The translations under genes were made by a program, and so were the position numbers. 64,000 nt of DNA from Nostoc calcicola FACHB-3891. Its GTDB lineage: Bacteria; Cyanobacteriota; Cyanobacteriia; Cyanobacteriales; Nostocaceae. The notes below the pieces were generated by a model. It had not been told where the DNA came from and searched no databases. It saw only the letters and a program-made list of their open reading frames with translations. Below are positions 7,459-17,112 of the stretch, one piece after another (within the stretch, counting starts at the first letter, position 1; each line of letters opens with the position of its first letter). Location of the stretch: the NCBI RefSeq assembly GCF_014697355.1, contig NZ_JACJRQ010000003.1:347094-411093 (forward strand). The letters are read 5' to 3'.

Positions 7459-8541
7459 ATGACTACAACGCTCATAGAGACTAATTCTATCGAGTCATTG
7501 CTAGGTAAAGAGGCAGAAGACCTGCTTACTTACAAAGCAAAGGTTTCTAAGGATTTATTACATTTGCCGGGACCGGATTTTGTAGATCGAGTTTGGATTA
7601 ATAGCGATCGCAATCCTCAAGTATTGCGTAATCTTCAGTTACTCTATTCTACTGGTCGTCTGGCAAATACAGGCTATCTGTCCATCCTCCCAGTAGACCA
7701 AGGCATCGAACATTCGGCCGCTGCGTCTTTTGCGCCGAATCCGATTTACTTTGACCCAGAAAATATTGTCAAGTTAGCGATCGCCGCAGAATGTAATGCT
7801 GTTGCTAGCACTTTGGGAGTATTGGGTATCGTATCACGAAAATATGCCCATAAAATTCCCTTTATTGTCAAAATCAATCACAACGAATTGCTGACCTTCC
7901 CGAATCAATTTGACCAGGTATTGTTTGCTGATGTCGAACAAGCTTGGAATTTAGGGGCGGCGGCGGTTGGTGCAACAATTTACTTTGGTTCAGACCAGTC
8001 TACCAGGCAAATTCGAGAAATCAGCCAAGCCTTTAAACGCGCCCATGAATTAGGGATGGCGACTATTCTCTGGTGCTATCTGCGAAACAACGCTTTTAAA
8101 CAAGATAAAGATTACCACCTTGCAGCAGACCTCACCGGACAGGCAAATCATTTAGGCGTAACCATTGAAGCCGACATCATTAAACAAAAGTTACCCGAAT
8201 GTAACAATGGTTACGGTGCTGTTGTCAAAGCTACTGGTAAGAGTTACGGCAAAACTGACGAACGAGTTTACACAGAATTAACAACAGACCACCCAATTGA
8301 TTTGACTCGTTACCAAGTACTTAATTGCTACTCTGGACGTGCGGGGCTGATTAATTCTGGTGGCGCTACTGGCAAAAATGACTTCGCTGAAGCAGTTCGC
8401 ACCGCCGTCATTAACAAACGCGCTGGTGGTTCGGGATTAATTTCCGGACGTAAGACATTCCAGCGTCCCCTTGAAGAAGGTGTGAAGCTATTTCACGCCA
8501 TTCAAGATGTTTACTTATCGCCAGATGTGACCATAGCTTAG
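7459..8541 (+). CDS. fbaB: Class I fructose-bisphosphate aldolase (DhnA/FbaB type)
   Basis: 360 aa, close to the usual length of the E. coli FbaB-like class I aldolases. They cleave fructose 1,6-bisphosphate to dihydroxyacetone phosphate and glyceraldehyde 3-phosphate via a Schiff base, without metal. Visible family signatures are [13 protein letters not shown] (about residues 74-86), the [10 protein letters not shown] segment, [10 protein letters not shown] with the probable Schiff-base lysine at about 242, and the phosphate-binding end [15 protein letters not shown]. The ATG at 7459 has GAGG at 7447-7450. It is cytosolic and serves glycolysis/gluconeogenesis and the Calvin cycle alongside the class II enzyme cyanobacteria usually carry. 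It is monocistronic as far as the sequence shows. Confidence 0.92.
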   Translation: MTTTLIETNSIESLLGKEAEDLLTYKAKVSKDLLHLPGPDFVDRVWINSDRNPQVLRNLQLLYSTGRLANTGYLSILPVDQGIEHSAAASFAPNPIYFDPENIVKLAIAAECNAVASTLGVLGIVSRKYAHKIPFIVKINHNELLTFPNQFDQVLFADVEQAWNLGAAAVGATIYFGSDQSTRQIREISQAFKRAHELGMATILWCYLRNNAFKQDKDYHLAADLTGQANHLGVTIEADIIKQKLPECNNGYGAVVKATGKSYGKTDERVYTELTTDHPIDLTRYQVLNCYSGRAGLINSGGATGKNDFAEAVRTAVINKRAGGSGLISGRKTFQRPLEEGVKLFHAIQDVYLSPDVTIA

Positions 8542-8603
8542 CAATTGGCTATGGGGTATGTTGTCTCTGTTACCCGATGGATTGGGGCTACCGCAATACT
8601 TGT

Positions 8604-8670
8604 CGGGTTTTGGGCAAAAGGGGAAGGGGAAAGGGGAAAGAAAAAACCTTTAACCTTTTCCCAAAACCCA
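8604..8670. repeat. Imperfect inverted repeat downstream of fbaB
   Basis: GGGTTTTGGGCAAAAGG is mirrored by CCTTTTCCCAAAACCC, separated by GGGGAA-type short repeats. It could fold as a long hairpin after fbaB, but it lacks a T-run and belongs to the repeat class seen throughout the window. Confidence 0.45.
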
Positions 8671-8764
8671 ATTCCGAGTTAAAAATGCACAAAGCGAGCA
8701 GTATTGGGGGCTACCGTGTATACACAAATTAGTAAGGGCACGGCAATGTTCCCTACGAGAAATG

Positions 8765-8880
8765 TATATGTATCACGGTTTTTGTGAAATGGTATTACAT
8801 ATTGACAGGAAATACCAAACATGGGTGATTCAACAACCACATCTTTCGTAGGGGCACAGCACTGCTGTGCCCTTTATTGA
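8765..8880. repeat. Interspersed palindromic repeat abutting the MpaB gene
   Basis: About 110 bp, from ATGTATCACGG to the palindrome GTAGGGGCACAGCACTGCTG (from 8848), match 1596-1697 closely, including AAATACCAAACATGG. It ends just inside the apparent coding frame of the downstream gene. Confidence 0.65.
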
Positions 8881-8911
8881 GGAGTTCGCTACTTGTCAGG
8901 AGAAAGCAAAA

Positions 8912-9769
8912 GTGCATTTTCATCGTTATGATAATCTTCATCGCATTCAGCAACTCGATCCTGTGGAAGACCATTGCCAAATTTATCATTTGATGGTTGG
9001 CTATGAATTTCCTTGGGATTTGGTGCGATCGCTTGAAGTGGCACTGATGAAAACTTATTGTGTTCCTAGCATCTCTAAATTGCTGGATAAAACAGGGGAA
9101 TTTCGCAATCGTCCCCAAAAGCGTTACGATGACACATCAATCATTGTTGTAGAGATTTGCAAGTGGGGTTATGAGAGCGAACGAGGTCGTCAAGCAATTG
9201 CAAGAATGAATGCTATCCACGGGCGTTTTCCAATTGCTAATGAAGATTTTCTCTACGTACTTTCTACTTTCATTTACGATCCCATCCGTTGGAATGCTCG
9301 GTTTGGCTGGCGATGGATGTGCGAACAAGAAAAATTAGCATCTTTTTACTTTTGGCGAGAAATAGGTCAGCGGATGCATATTCAAAATATCCCTCCAACC
9401 TACGAGGAATTTGAACGCTATAATCTCGACTACGAACGCCAACACTTTTGCTATTCCGACACTAATCGTCGAGTTGGTGAAGCAACCCGCGATCTATTTT
9501 TGAGTTGGTTTCCTTGGTGGATGCGATCGCCCCTTAAACCCATCGTCTACGCTTTACTTGACGATCCAATGTTGGATGCTTTTGGTTTTGAACATCCTTC
9601 GCAATTGCTACGAACTGCTATTGCAAGTATCCTAAAATTGCGCGGTCTAATATTGCGTTTTTTACCACCGCACCAACAATCTCAATTTTTTAGCGATTCT
9701 CCTATTCGCAGTTATCCTAATGGTTATGAAATTGCCAATTTAGGATCACCAGAAAATAAGTACAGATAA
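8912..9769 (+). CDS. Oxygenase MpaB family protein (DUF2236/latex-clearing-protein fold)
   Basis: 285 aa. The family (ER-bound oxygenase MpaB / rubber oxygenase catalytic domain) binds a b-type haem and performs oxidative reactions, but most bacterial members have no known substrate. Typical features are HRYDNLHRIQQLDP at the N-terminus, the repeated acid-aromatic pattern YEFPWDLVRSLEVAL, and RPQKRYDDTSIIVVEICKWG in the helical core. ARMNAIHGRFPIANEDFLYV supplies a candidate haem-region histidine, and a C-terminal FGFEHPS segment follows. I start it at GTG 8912, which has a clean AGGAG at 8898-8902 and matches where the conserved sequence begins. The frame is open upstream to a GTG at 8867, but that part is interspersed repeat. 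Confidence 0.8.
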   Translation: MHFHRYDNLHRIQQLDPVEDHCQIYHLMVGYEFPWDLVRSLEVALMKTYCVPSISKLLDKTGEFRNRPQKRYDDTSIIVVEICKWGYESERGRQAIARMNAIHGRFPIANEDFLYVLSTFIYDPIRWNARFGWRWMCEQEKLASFYFWREIGQRMHIQNIPPTYEEFERYNLDYERQHFCYSDTNRRVGEATRDLFLSWFPWWMRSPLKPIVYALLDDPMLDAFGFEHPSQLLRTAIASILKLRGLILRFLPPHQQSQFFSDSPIRSYPNGYEIANLGSPENKYR

Positions 9770-9782
9770 TTAGACCTCTTCG

Positions 9783-9900
9783 ATTCAGTAATCAAAAACC
9801 TAACCCCCCAGCCCCCTTCCCTTGAAGGGAAGGGGGAGCTAAACTCCCCTCTCCTCGTAGGAGAGGGGTTGGGGGAGAGGTTCTTCCAGGATTACTGAAT
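9783..9900. mobile_element. MITE-like element, family C (copy 2)
   Basis: Terminal inverted repeats ATTCAGTAATC (9783-9793) and GATTACTGAAT (9890-9900) enclose the same double-hairpin core (AACCCCCCAGCCCCCTTCCC, then CTCCTCGTAGGAG) seen in the element at 1733-1895. The outer ends differ between the two copies. Confidence 0.65.
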
Positions 9901-9953
9901 TGGTGTCCTAGCCGTTTTAATTTACTGTGGACTCAGCACTGAGGAAGGTAAAA

Positions 9954-12296
9954 TTAAATAGAGAATTCTAACTGATGTGCAGTGCCATCATCAATAAAGG
10001 TTTGTTCGCCAACGCCGACTAACTCCACAATAATTTCACGCGTTGCAGGTGAAAACTCGCCTTGTCTGGCTGCAATTTCAACAATGGTTTGTTCACCTTG
10101 TGAATAAACGCGGTAAGTTGTTGTGCAAAAGGCTCCTGTTTTGTACTCAAAGGTGTGACCGTCATCTTCATAAAGGGTAAACTCACCTACGCCCTTCCAA
10201 ATCCGTAGCCTCATTTGGTCTATGGGACGTTCATCTACGTATTGCATGATTGGTATCATGGGAATAATGGAGCCACCACGGACGTATAATGGCATTTGCT
10301 CAAGTGGTGCGTGTGCCAAGATGTGGGTTGGCCCTGTAAAAGCTTCACCACTCCACCAGTCATACCAGTGACCTTCAGGTAAATATACGGCACGATGTTC
10401 AACACCGGGACGATAAATTGGTGCTGCGAGTAATGATGAACCAAGCATTACTTGATCTGCGGTGGCGAAAGTCTTGGGGTCATTGGGAAAATGATAAAGC
10501 AGGGGGCGCAGAATTGGTGCGCCAGTGGTTGCAGCTTCCCAGAAAAGGGTGTAAATGTAGGGCAGTAATCGATAACGGAGTTGAATGTATTCGCGGCAAA
10601 TTTTTTCAACGCGATCGCCAAATGTCCAAGGTTCATGTTGTGCTGTGGTTAATGCTGAATGTGCCCGCATCAAGGGGTAAAGCATTCCTAGCTGCATCCA
10701 ACGAGCAAATAATTCCGCCGTGGCATTCCCCGCAAACCCCCCAATATCAGCACCCACAAAGCCAATGCCTGACAACCCCAAATTACAGAGCATTGGTATG
10801 GACATTTCTAAGTGTTCCCACAGAGATTGATTGTCTCCTGTCCATACTGCTGACCAACGCTGAATACCAGCAAATCCGGAGCGTGTTAAGAAAAAAGAGC
10901 GTTCTGTCGGGCGGGATTTTGCAAGTGCCTGATAAGATGCCTGTGCCATCATTAGCCCGTACAGATTATGGGTTTCAGCGTGGGTAGTTCTCTCATCACT
11001 TGGCCCTTGGACTGCATCAAGGGGAAAGGAAATTTTGTTACCAGGGTCACCGAATGGGCGATCGTCTAGTGCCGGTTCATTCATGTCATTCCAGATACCA
11101 GTAACACCAACCTCGATTAGACTGTTGAGTAAACTTCCCCACCAATCTCGAACTTCTTGCCGCAGGTAATCAGCAAACACAGCTTTGTCAGGCCAAACAT
11201 AGCCGTGAAAAAGCTGGCCATTGGTTTTACGGATAAAATAATCGTTCTTTAATCCCTCATCAAAGACTTTGTAATCTGCCTCTGGCTCGTATTTGACGCC
11301 TGGATCGATAATTGTTGCTAGTTTAAAGCCATCTTGTTTGAGATTTTGGATTAATTCTTTCGGATTAGCAAATCGTTTGGGACTCCAGGTAAAAACCCTG
11401 TAGCCGTTCATATAGTCAATATCTAAATGGATAACATCACAGGGAATTTGCCGCTGACGAAATTCATAGGCTAATTTCTGTACTATATCCTGTGATTCAT
11501 AACTCCAGCGACACTGGTGGTAACCTAATGACCATCGGGGTGGTAAAGGCATTCGTCCGGTTAACTGGGTGTACGTCTGGAGAATTTTTGCGGGTTCTGG
11601 CCCATAAATAATGTAGTAATCCAGTTCACTGCCTTGAGTTTCCATCCCCCAGACTCCAGGCTGCTGGACACCCAGATCGAATTGACTCCAAAAAGTAGTA
11701 TTGAAAAAAAGTCCGTAGCCTAATCCCGGACGCAAGGCGATAAAAAAGGGAATCGCCTGGTACATGCTGTCTGTTAAAATTCCGTAATCAAGGGCATCAG
11801 TTGTCCAGTTGGTTCTCAGTTGCGATCGCCGATCTAGCAAGCCAGTGGGTTCACCGAAACCATAGAAATGTTCGTCGGTTTCTATGCGTTTCCACCCAGC
11901 AACAGTACCAGTGCGCCACCCCATCCCCATGTCTGCGTCCTGGGCAAAGGGCTGTCCCGCTGAGTCGAAGCACTTGATACGACAAGGATCGCGGGAGATG
12001 ACAACAGACAATTGCTCAGTTGTAATTTCTATAGTCTCTGCTTTTTCAAGTACCTTAAACGGCACTTTAGACCATTCTTCATCCGCCTGTGCCACTGCCC
12101 ACGATCGCCTGGGTAAAAATTCACCTGTTGGGGTCATGCGTACCCGAATTAAGTTCGGTGCTAGAACGCTAATCTTCACACAGGGATTGCCGCATTTTAA
12201 CAGGATATGGCGATCGTCTTGTTGTATTGCTTGTACTGTTCCCAAAATTGACCAAGCCGGCTCAGTTGTGTGCAATTGTCCAAAGTATTGCGGCAT
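9954..12296 (-). CDS. Alpha-glucosidase, glycoside hydrolase family 31
   Basis: 780 aa with the full GH31 order. There is an N-terminal beta-sandwich (to about residue 240, including the galactose-mutarotase-like part FYGFGEPTGLLDRRS), a (beta/alpha)8 catalytic barrel from PPRWSLGYHQCRWSY, and C-terminal beta domains ending in the DUF5110-like GEFTLYEDDGHTFEY segment. The nucleophile is Asp404 in GIWNDMNEPA, and the acid/base is Asp488 in TGDNQSLWEH. VIHLDIDYM and RSGFAG are further subsite motifs. It hydrolyses terminal alpha-linked glucose from malto-oligosaccharides or related substrates; there is no signal peptide, so it is probably cytosolic and tied to glycogen turnover. The ATG at 12296 gives the complete domain. 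No operon partner. Confidence 0.92.
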   Translation of the reverse strand: MPQYFGQLHTTEPAWSILGTVQAIQQDDRHILLKCGNPCVKISVLAPNLIRVRMTPTGEFLPRRSWAVAQADEEWSKVPFKVLEKAETIEITTEQLSVVISRDPCRIKCFDSAGQPFAQDADMGMGWRTGTVAGWKRIETDEHFYGFGEPTGLLDRRSQLRTNWTTDALDYGILTDSMYQAIPFFIALRPGLGYGLFFNTTFWSQFDLGVQQPGVWGMETQGSELDYYIIYGPEPAKILQTYTQLTGRMPLPPRWSLGYHQCRWSYESQDIVQKLAYEFRQRQIPCDVIHLDIDYMNGYRVFTWSPKRFANPKELIQNLKQDGFKLATIIDPGVKYEPEADYKVFDEGLKNDYFIRKTNGQLFHGYVWPDKAVFADYLRQEVRDWWGSLLNSLIEVGVTGIWNDMNEPALDDRPFGDPGNKISFPLDAVQGPSDERTTHAETHNLYGLMMAQASYQALAKSRPTERSFFLTRSGFAGIQRWSAVWTGDNQSLWEHLEMSIPMLCNLGLSGIGFVGADIGGFAGNATAELFARWMQLGMLYPLMRAHSALTTAQHEPWTFGDRVEKICREYIQLRYRLLPYIYTLFWEAATTGAPILRPLLYHFPNDPKTFATADQVMLGSSLLAAPIYRPGVEHRAVYLPEGHWYDWWSGEAFTGPTHILAHAPLEQMPLYVRGGSIIPMIPIMQYVDERPIDQMRLRIWKGVGEFTLYEDDGHTFEYKTGAFCTTTYRVYSQGEQTIVEIAARQGEFSPATREIIVELVGVGEQTFIDDGTAHQLEFSI

Positions 12297-12421
12297 AATC
12301 CCCGATCAAAATATAACTACTTTCCTCAATTGAAGATCGCATAAACTACTGATAAAAAGCTTGTATCTTTAGGCATACCACAGACTGAATTTTACAGCCG
12401 TTTTCAGGTATTAAGAATCTA

Positions 12422-12802
12422 TTATTCAAAAACTGCGGCTCTTTCAATAACAAACCATTCATGGTACAAGATTGCTAAGAAAAATTCTTCATTTTTCAGG
12501 CGATCGCACACTGCTAAAAATCCGGAAAAAAAGGGATCGTCATCGTAAGTAGTATCAGACAGGAAAAGTGTTACAGAATTTCTCTCTGCACTCCAAATAC
12601 AACGTAGTATAGTGATATTAGGGTGATGTGATATATCTACAGGTAATAATATTGGACATCCTTCTACTTCCAAAAATTCTGGCTCGTCGTATCTTAAAAC
12701 CGATTCCCAATCTTCTGGTCCTTCATGTTTCTCAATAATTCTGTCCCACCTAACTAACTTAATTTTTTCTAGAGTTTCTGTCGATAAATCTGATAATTTC
12801 AT
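12422..12802 (-). CDS. Hypothetical acidic protein
   Basis: 126 aa, not recognised. It is acidic, with a conserved-looking core (VRWDRIIEKHEGPEDWESVL; DISHHPNITILRCIWSAERN) that alternates short strands and charged loops. No signal peptide or membrane segment. Start codons are possible at 12823, 12811 and 12802. I prefer 12802, where GAGAG precedes and the sequence becomes well ordered. It lies convergent to nothing and 125 bp upstream of the GH31 gene on the same strand, separated from it by a non-coding gap, so co-transcription is possible but unsupported. An immunity-like or DUF family is conceivable, but no motif allows it to be named. Confidence 0.6.
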   Translation of the reverse strand: MKLSDLSTETLEKIKLVRWDRIIEKHEGPEDWESVLRYDEPEFLEVEGCPILLPVDISHHPNITILRCIWSAERNSVTLFLSDTTYDDDPFFSGFLAVCDRLKNEEFFLAILYHEWFVIERAAVFE

Positions 12803-13015
12803 AGCTCTCATTACACTAAACACGTTTTGATAATTAACGTAACATATTTACTTGTTCAGGTTGCTGTTGTGGTATGCTACGCTGCCACTTAATATGTAAG
12901 ATATTCAATATTAATTAAAATTATGATAGAGTCCGCCGTGGAGTCAAGAGTCAAAAAAGAGAGTTGTTTTAAAGCTTCGTTAAAATAAAACCACCTCCTG
13001 TCACAATAGAAATTT

Positions 13016-13618
13016 ATGACTTACAGCCCACCCAAACTCCTCACTTTCGACCAATTTTTAGTCGAGTATGGGGACAACTCCCGTTACGAACTCATTGACG
13101 GACAACTACGCGACATGGAACCAACTGGCCCCCATGAAGAAGTCTCAGGAAATATTGCTGGTAGAATTTATGCTGAAATTCTTCGTTCTAATTTAAACTG
13201 GCTAATTCCCAAAACTTGTTTGATTAAGCCACCTGCTGCTGAAGCGACAGCACTGCGTCCAGACGTTATTGTTTTAGATAAAGCAAAACTTAGCCAAGAA
13301 CCACTTTGGCAAAAAGAACCTATTATCTGTAATGGCAATACTATTCAGTTAGTTGCTGAGGTTGTGAGTACAAATTGGCAGGATGATTATGCAAGGAAAG
13401 TTGAAGAATATGCCTTTCTTGAAATACCAGAATATTGGATTGTAGATTTTCGTGGATTGGGTGGATTGCAATTTATCGGTAATCCCAAACAACCTACCTT
13501 CACAATCTGTCAACTAATTAATGGTGTATATCAGCAGCAACAATATCGATTGGGAGATGTTATTTTCTCTTCGCTGTTTCCTAATTTACAACTCAAACTC
13601 GACGATATTATGCCATAA
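13016..13618 (+). CDS. Uma2 family endonuclease (DUF820)
   Basis: 200 aa, the standard length for the PD-(D/E)XK-fold Uma2 family that is greatly expanded in cyanobacteria. The catalytic constellation is visible: RYELIDGQL near residue 24, RPDVIV with Asp83, AEVVS with Glu115, and Lys128 in RKVEEYAFLEIPEYWIVD. Biological targets of these nucleases are unknown. Its TAA stop overlaps the ATG of the next gene by one base (TAATG at 13616-13620), so the two are almost certainly translationally coupled. A repair, mobile-element or regulatory role cannot be chosen from sequence. Confidence 0.88.
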   Translation: MTYSPPKLLTFDQFLVEYGDNSRYELIDGQLRDMEPTGPHEEVSGNIAGRIYAEILRSNLNWLIPKTCLIKPPAAEATALRPDVIVLDKAKLSQEPLWQKEPIICNGNTIQLVAEVVSTNWQDDYARKVEEYAFLEIPEYWIVDFRGLGGLQFIGNPKQPTFTICQLINGVYQQQQYRLGDVIFSSLFPNLQLKLDDIMP

Positions 13619-16308
13619 TGACCCGATATTTTTGGCTTTTAATTACAATTATCCGTGACTTGAAACTTTTTTTATGTGGCAAGTCGATCGCAATTTTAAT
13701 TAAACAACGAAAAAATAGAATAATTAACCTTGTTGCCTTGTCTAGTTACTCTATATTCTTCCTGCTAACAGTATTCGTTTTTGTTATTGTTTTACCTGTC
13801 TTCAGACCATCTAATGCAATTGAGCCAGTTCAGTATTTGTCTAATTCAGAATCAGATTTAAAAGATTCGCTGCAACAGGGAAAAACTTTTTATGAAACAG
13901 GACGGTTAATAGAAGCGCAAGAGTTATTGCAAAGGGTATCTCAACAATATCAATTACTAGGGGACAAACTTCGGCAGGCAGTAACACTTAGTAATATTGC
14001 TTTGGTTTACCAACAACGTGGCATGTTTGCTGAAGCAACTATAGCAATTAACGACAGTTTGAAATTGCTAGGTAATCAAAATTCAAAACAACACTTACAA
14101 GTTTTTGCTCAAACTCTGGAAATTCTAGGAAGTTTACAACTCAATCAAGGAGAGTCTCAAAAAGCATTAGAAACTTGGCAACAAACTGAAATCAAGTATG
14201 CAGAGATTAGCGATTTTAGTGGCATTAATCGCAGTCGGATTAATCAAGCACAGGCATTGCAGATACTGGGATTTTATCGTCGTGCTTTAACAATGCTGAC
14301 TCAAATCAATCAAAATTTAGAATTTCAGCCAGATTCTTTGACTAAAGCTGTAGAATTGCGATCGCTTGGAGATGCACTCCAATTAACTGGAGATTTAGCA
14401 CAATCGCGTCAAGTCCTCCAACAAAGCTTACAAACTGCCGAAAAATTGCAATCTCTGGCAGAAACCAGTGCAACATTGCTGAGTCTGGGCAATACTTCTA
14501 GAATTGTACAGGATTACGACAATGCGATCGCCTTTTATCAACAAGCGATCGCTAAAACTCCTTCGCCACTCACCAAAGTCCAAGCCCAAATCAATCTTCT
14601 GAGTGTTCTATTGAATACACAGCAGTGGGCAATTGCACAACCCTTGCTGAGAAAAATCCCCGTAGAATTAGATAATTTACCACTTTCTCAAGTAGCGGTT
14701 TATGCTAGAATTCATTTTGCTCAAAGCTGGATGAAAGTATTAAACAATCAGGTAACAGACAAAAAATCTGCTGCTAAAATACTTGCTACGGCAGTGGAAC
14801 TAGCAAAAACACTCGGCGACAGACGAGCAGAATCTTACGCCATCGGGACTCTAGGTAAATTGTATGAAGGCGATGGACAGTGGTTAAATGCCCAGAAGCT
14901 AACACAGCAAGCACTGACTTTAGCTGAATCTGTGAATGCACCAGATATCGCCTACAACTGGTATTGGCAACTAGGACGTTTGTTCAAACAGCAGGGAGAT
15001 ACTAAAAAAGCAATTGCAGCCTATGATGCTGCTATTAATCAATTACAGGCTTTGAGAAATGACCTTGTAGCACTGAATCGAGATGTACAATTTTCATTTA
15101 AGGAAAGCATAGAACCTGTTTATCGTGAATCAGTAGCATTGCTTTTATCCCAGGGAAATCAACTCACAGAACAAACATTAGATAAAGCACGCCAGCAAAT
15201 TGAAGCACTCCAATTAGCAGATTTAGATAACTTTTTTCGGGAAGCTTGCTTAAATGTCACAAATGTTGTGCTAGATGAAGTTGTAGACCAAGATAATCCT
15301 ACAACTGCTGTTATTTATCCGATTATTTTGCCAGAACAATTACAAATTATCGTCAAACTTCCTAAAAAATCTCTGCGACGTTATTCGGTAAATAAATCTC
15401 AAACTGAAGTTGAAAAAACTTTAGGAGAACTGCGAGATTATTTGACTGAACCAGACAGAATTGAGGAACTAAAAAGCCTTTCTGGGCAAGTATATAGTTG
15501 GCTGATTCAACCAATTGAGTCTGAGTTAGAACGTAGCAATATCGATACTTTAGTATTTGTTCTGGATGGTGCATTACGAAATGTGCCGATGGCAGCATTA
15601 TATGACGGCAAACAGTATTTAGTTGAAAAATATGCTGTTGCTTTAAATCTAGGATTGCAATTACAAAAGCCCAAGTCTTTAGCACAAGAAAAATTGCAGG
15701 TTCTGGCGGTCGGATTGGTAAAACCGCCATCAAAATTTCCACAATTTCCGCCTTTACCAGAAATTAAATTTGAGTTTGACTTAATTGCAAAAACAGGGAT
15801 AGCAACTACAAAACTTTTAGATAGAGATTTCACTAGTAAGGCATTAGAAGGAAAAATTAGTTCTATTCCATTTAATGTTGTTCACTTAGCAACTCACGGA
15901 CAATTTAGTTCTCGTTCTGAAGAGACATTTATTTTGGCAACAGATGGGCCAATTAATGTCAGTGACTTGGATTTGCTGTTACGCCGTCGAGACGAAACAC
16001 AATCACAAGCCTTAGAACTTCTGGTGTTGAGTGCTTGTCAGACAGCAGAAGGAGACAATCGGGCAACACTGGGTTTAGCTGGGGTTGCTGTGCGTGCAGG
16101 TGCAAGGAGTACAATGGCAAGTCTATGGAATGTCGGCGATCGCTCCACTGCAATTTTAGTTGGTGAATTTTATCATCAGTTAGTTTCTGCCAAAGTTACA
16201 AAAGCTCAAGCCCTGCGCCAAGCTCAATTAATGCTATTACAAAAGTATCCAAACTACAGCCGTCCGGGGTATTGGGCGGCTTATGTTCTTGTTGGTAATT
16301 GGTTGTAA
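13618..16308 (+). CDS. TPR-CHAT protease-like protein, membrane-anchored
   Basis: 896 aa. Residues about 40-62 form one hydrophobic helix, after a 39-residue basic head. Residues about 75-520 are tetratricopeptide repeats (for example GKTFYETGRLIEAQELLQRV, NAIAFYQQAI, KAIAAYDAAI). The C-terminal 300 residues are a CHAT domain, the caspase-fold peptidase family also called TPR-CHAT. The catalytic dyad is visible as His760 in VVHLATHGQF and Cys807 in LVLSACQTAEG, followed by the typical LAGVAVRAGARSTMASLWNV and the C-terminal GYWAAYVLVG. CHAT proteins elsewhere act as separase-like or CRISPR-associated proteases (Craspase) and in cell-death or stress responses; the substrate here is unknown. 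The start ATG overlaps the Uma2 stop. Both catalytic residues are present, so it is probably active. Confidence 0.9.
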   Translation: MTRYFWLLITIIRDLKLFLCGKSIAILIKQRKNRIINLVALSSYSIFFLLTVFVFVIVLPVFRPSNAIEPVQYLSNSESDLKDSLQQGKTFYETGRLIEAQELLQRVSQQYQLLGDKLRQAVTLSNIALVYQQRGMFAEATIAINDSLKLLGNQNSKQHLQVFAQTLEILGSLQLNQGESQKALETWQQTEIKYAEISDFSGINRSRINQAQALQILGFYRRALTMLTQINQNLEFQPDSLTKAVELRSLGDALQLTGDLAQSRQVLQQSLQTAEKLQSLAETSATLLSLGNTSRIVQDYDNAIAFYQQAIAKTPSPLTKVQAQINLLSVLLNTQQWAIAQPLLRKIPVELDNLPLSQVAVYARIHFAQSWMKVLNNQVTDKKSAAKILATAVELAKTLGDRRAESYAIGTLGKLYEGDGQWLNAQKLTQQALTLAESVNAPDIAYNWYWQLGRLFKQQGDTKKAIAAYDAAINQLQALRNDLVALNRDVQFSFKESIEPVYRESVALLLSQGNQLTEQTLDKARQQIEALQLADLDNFFREACLNVTNVVLDEVVDQDNPTTAVIYPIILPEQLQIIVKLPKKSLRRYSVNKSQTEVEKTLGELRDYLTEPDRIEELKSLSGQVYSWLIQPIESELERSNIDTLVFVLDGALRNVPMAALYDGKQYLVEKYAVALNLGLQLQKPKSLAQEKLQVLAVGLVKPPSKFPQFPPLPEIKFEFDLIAKTGIATTKLLDRDFTSKALEGKISSIPFNVVHLATHGQFSSRSEETFILATDGPINVSDLDLLLRRRDETQSQALELLVLSACQTAEGDNRATLGLAGVAVRAGARSTMASLWNVGDRSTAILVGEFYHQLVSAKVTKAQALRQAQLMLLQKYPNYSRPGYWAAYVLVGNWL

Positions 16309-16341
16309 TTAACCGGACGTTAATTTGATTTGCGTTATAGT

Positions 16342-17112
16342 TTAGAGATTCATGGCGATCGCTTCGACATCTTCTACAGTCAATGCCAAGGCATCAGCTA
16401 CTTGTTCTCGGTTTAATCCCATACTCAGTAGTCGAGGTACTGCTTGTTGCAGTCGTTGTTGTGCAACTTGGGCTTCTTGTTGTGCAGCTTGGGCTTCTTG
16501 TTGTGCAACTTGAGCTTCTTGTTGTGCAGCTTGAGACTGTGCCATTAATTCCCCAAATGTCGTAAAAGGCTGACCATTTGGGTGGGAAAGTTGCCAGTGT
16601 TCGCCAGAGACATCAAAACTAATTTGCAGCCGTGGACTAACCCATTTTTGGCCAAAATCTACCCAGTCTAAACCATATTCACCGCGTAACCAAACTTGTA
16701 GTTCATTATTTGCTGGGTTGTACATATAGTATTCCTCCACACCGTATTGACTGTAGAACAGCAACTTCCGAGCCATTTCTACTGATGTGTTGACTGGCGA
16801 GAGGATTTCAAACACTACTTGGGGCGGTTGATTTCCCTCTTCCCACTGTTTATAAGAAGAACGACGACCTTTTGGACGACCGATAGCAACCATCACATCG
16901 GGTGCATATTTAATCTTATTATTGCCCTCAACCGGATACCAGAATAAATCGCCAGCGACAAAAACATTTGCTTCATTTGCAAAGAGAATATCTAAATTCC
17001 CCTTGATCAGCACAATCATTTCAAAGTGTTCTGTATTATTTGCCATCGGCTGATCGTCAGATTCTGGATAGAAAATCTCCGCAGGTGCAGAAGATTCGAT
17101 TTGGGAAACCAT
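16342..17112 (-). CDS. Uma2 family endonuclease with C-terminal coiled coil
   Basis: 256 aa. The nuclease core spans residues 30-170: APDVMVAIGRPKGRR with Asp72, QVVFEILSP with Glu102, and Lys116 in MARKLLFYSQYGVEEYY. After it, residues about 185-222 are a Gln/Ala/Glu repeat (QQEAQVAQQEAQAAQQEA) that should form a coiled coil, and then comes LLSMGLNREQVADALALTVE, a small helical tail common on cyanobacterial Uma2 proteins. ATG 17112 is chosen because a perfect GGAGG sits 8 nt upstream; the earlier in-frame ATG overlaps that ribosome-binding site. It is convergent with the TPR-CHAT gene. The heptad encoding is also a DNA repeat (GTTGTGCAACTTGGGCTTCTT type, 16460-16530). Confidence 0.88.
   Translation of the reverse strand: MVSQIESSAPAEIFYPESDDQPMANNTEHFEMIVLIKGNLDILFANEANVFVAGDLFWYPVEGNNKIKYAPDVMVAIGRPKGRRSSYKQWEEGNQPPQVVFEILSPVNTSVEMARKLLFYSQYGVEEYYMYNPANNELQVWLRGEYGLDWVDFGQKWVSPRLQISFDVSGEHWQLSHPNGQPFTTFGELMAQSQAAQQEAQVAQQEAQAAQQEAQVAQQRLQQAVPRLLSMGLNREQVADALALTVEDVEAIAMNL

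Noticed and set aside
10418..10987. Plus-strand frame of 189 codons
   Set aside because: Antisense of the GH31 gene, which has intact catalytic motifs in the other strand.
15362..15833. Minus-strand frames of 126 and 108 codons
   Set aside because: Antisense to the CHAT domain, which is clearly coding.
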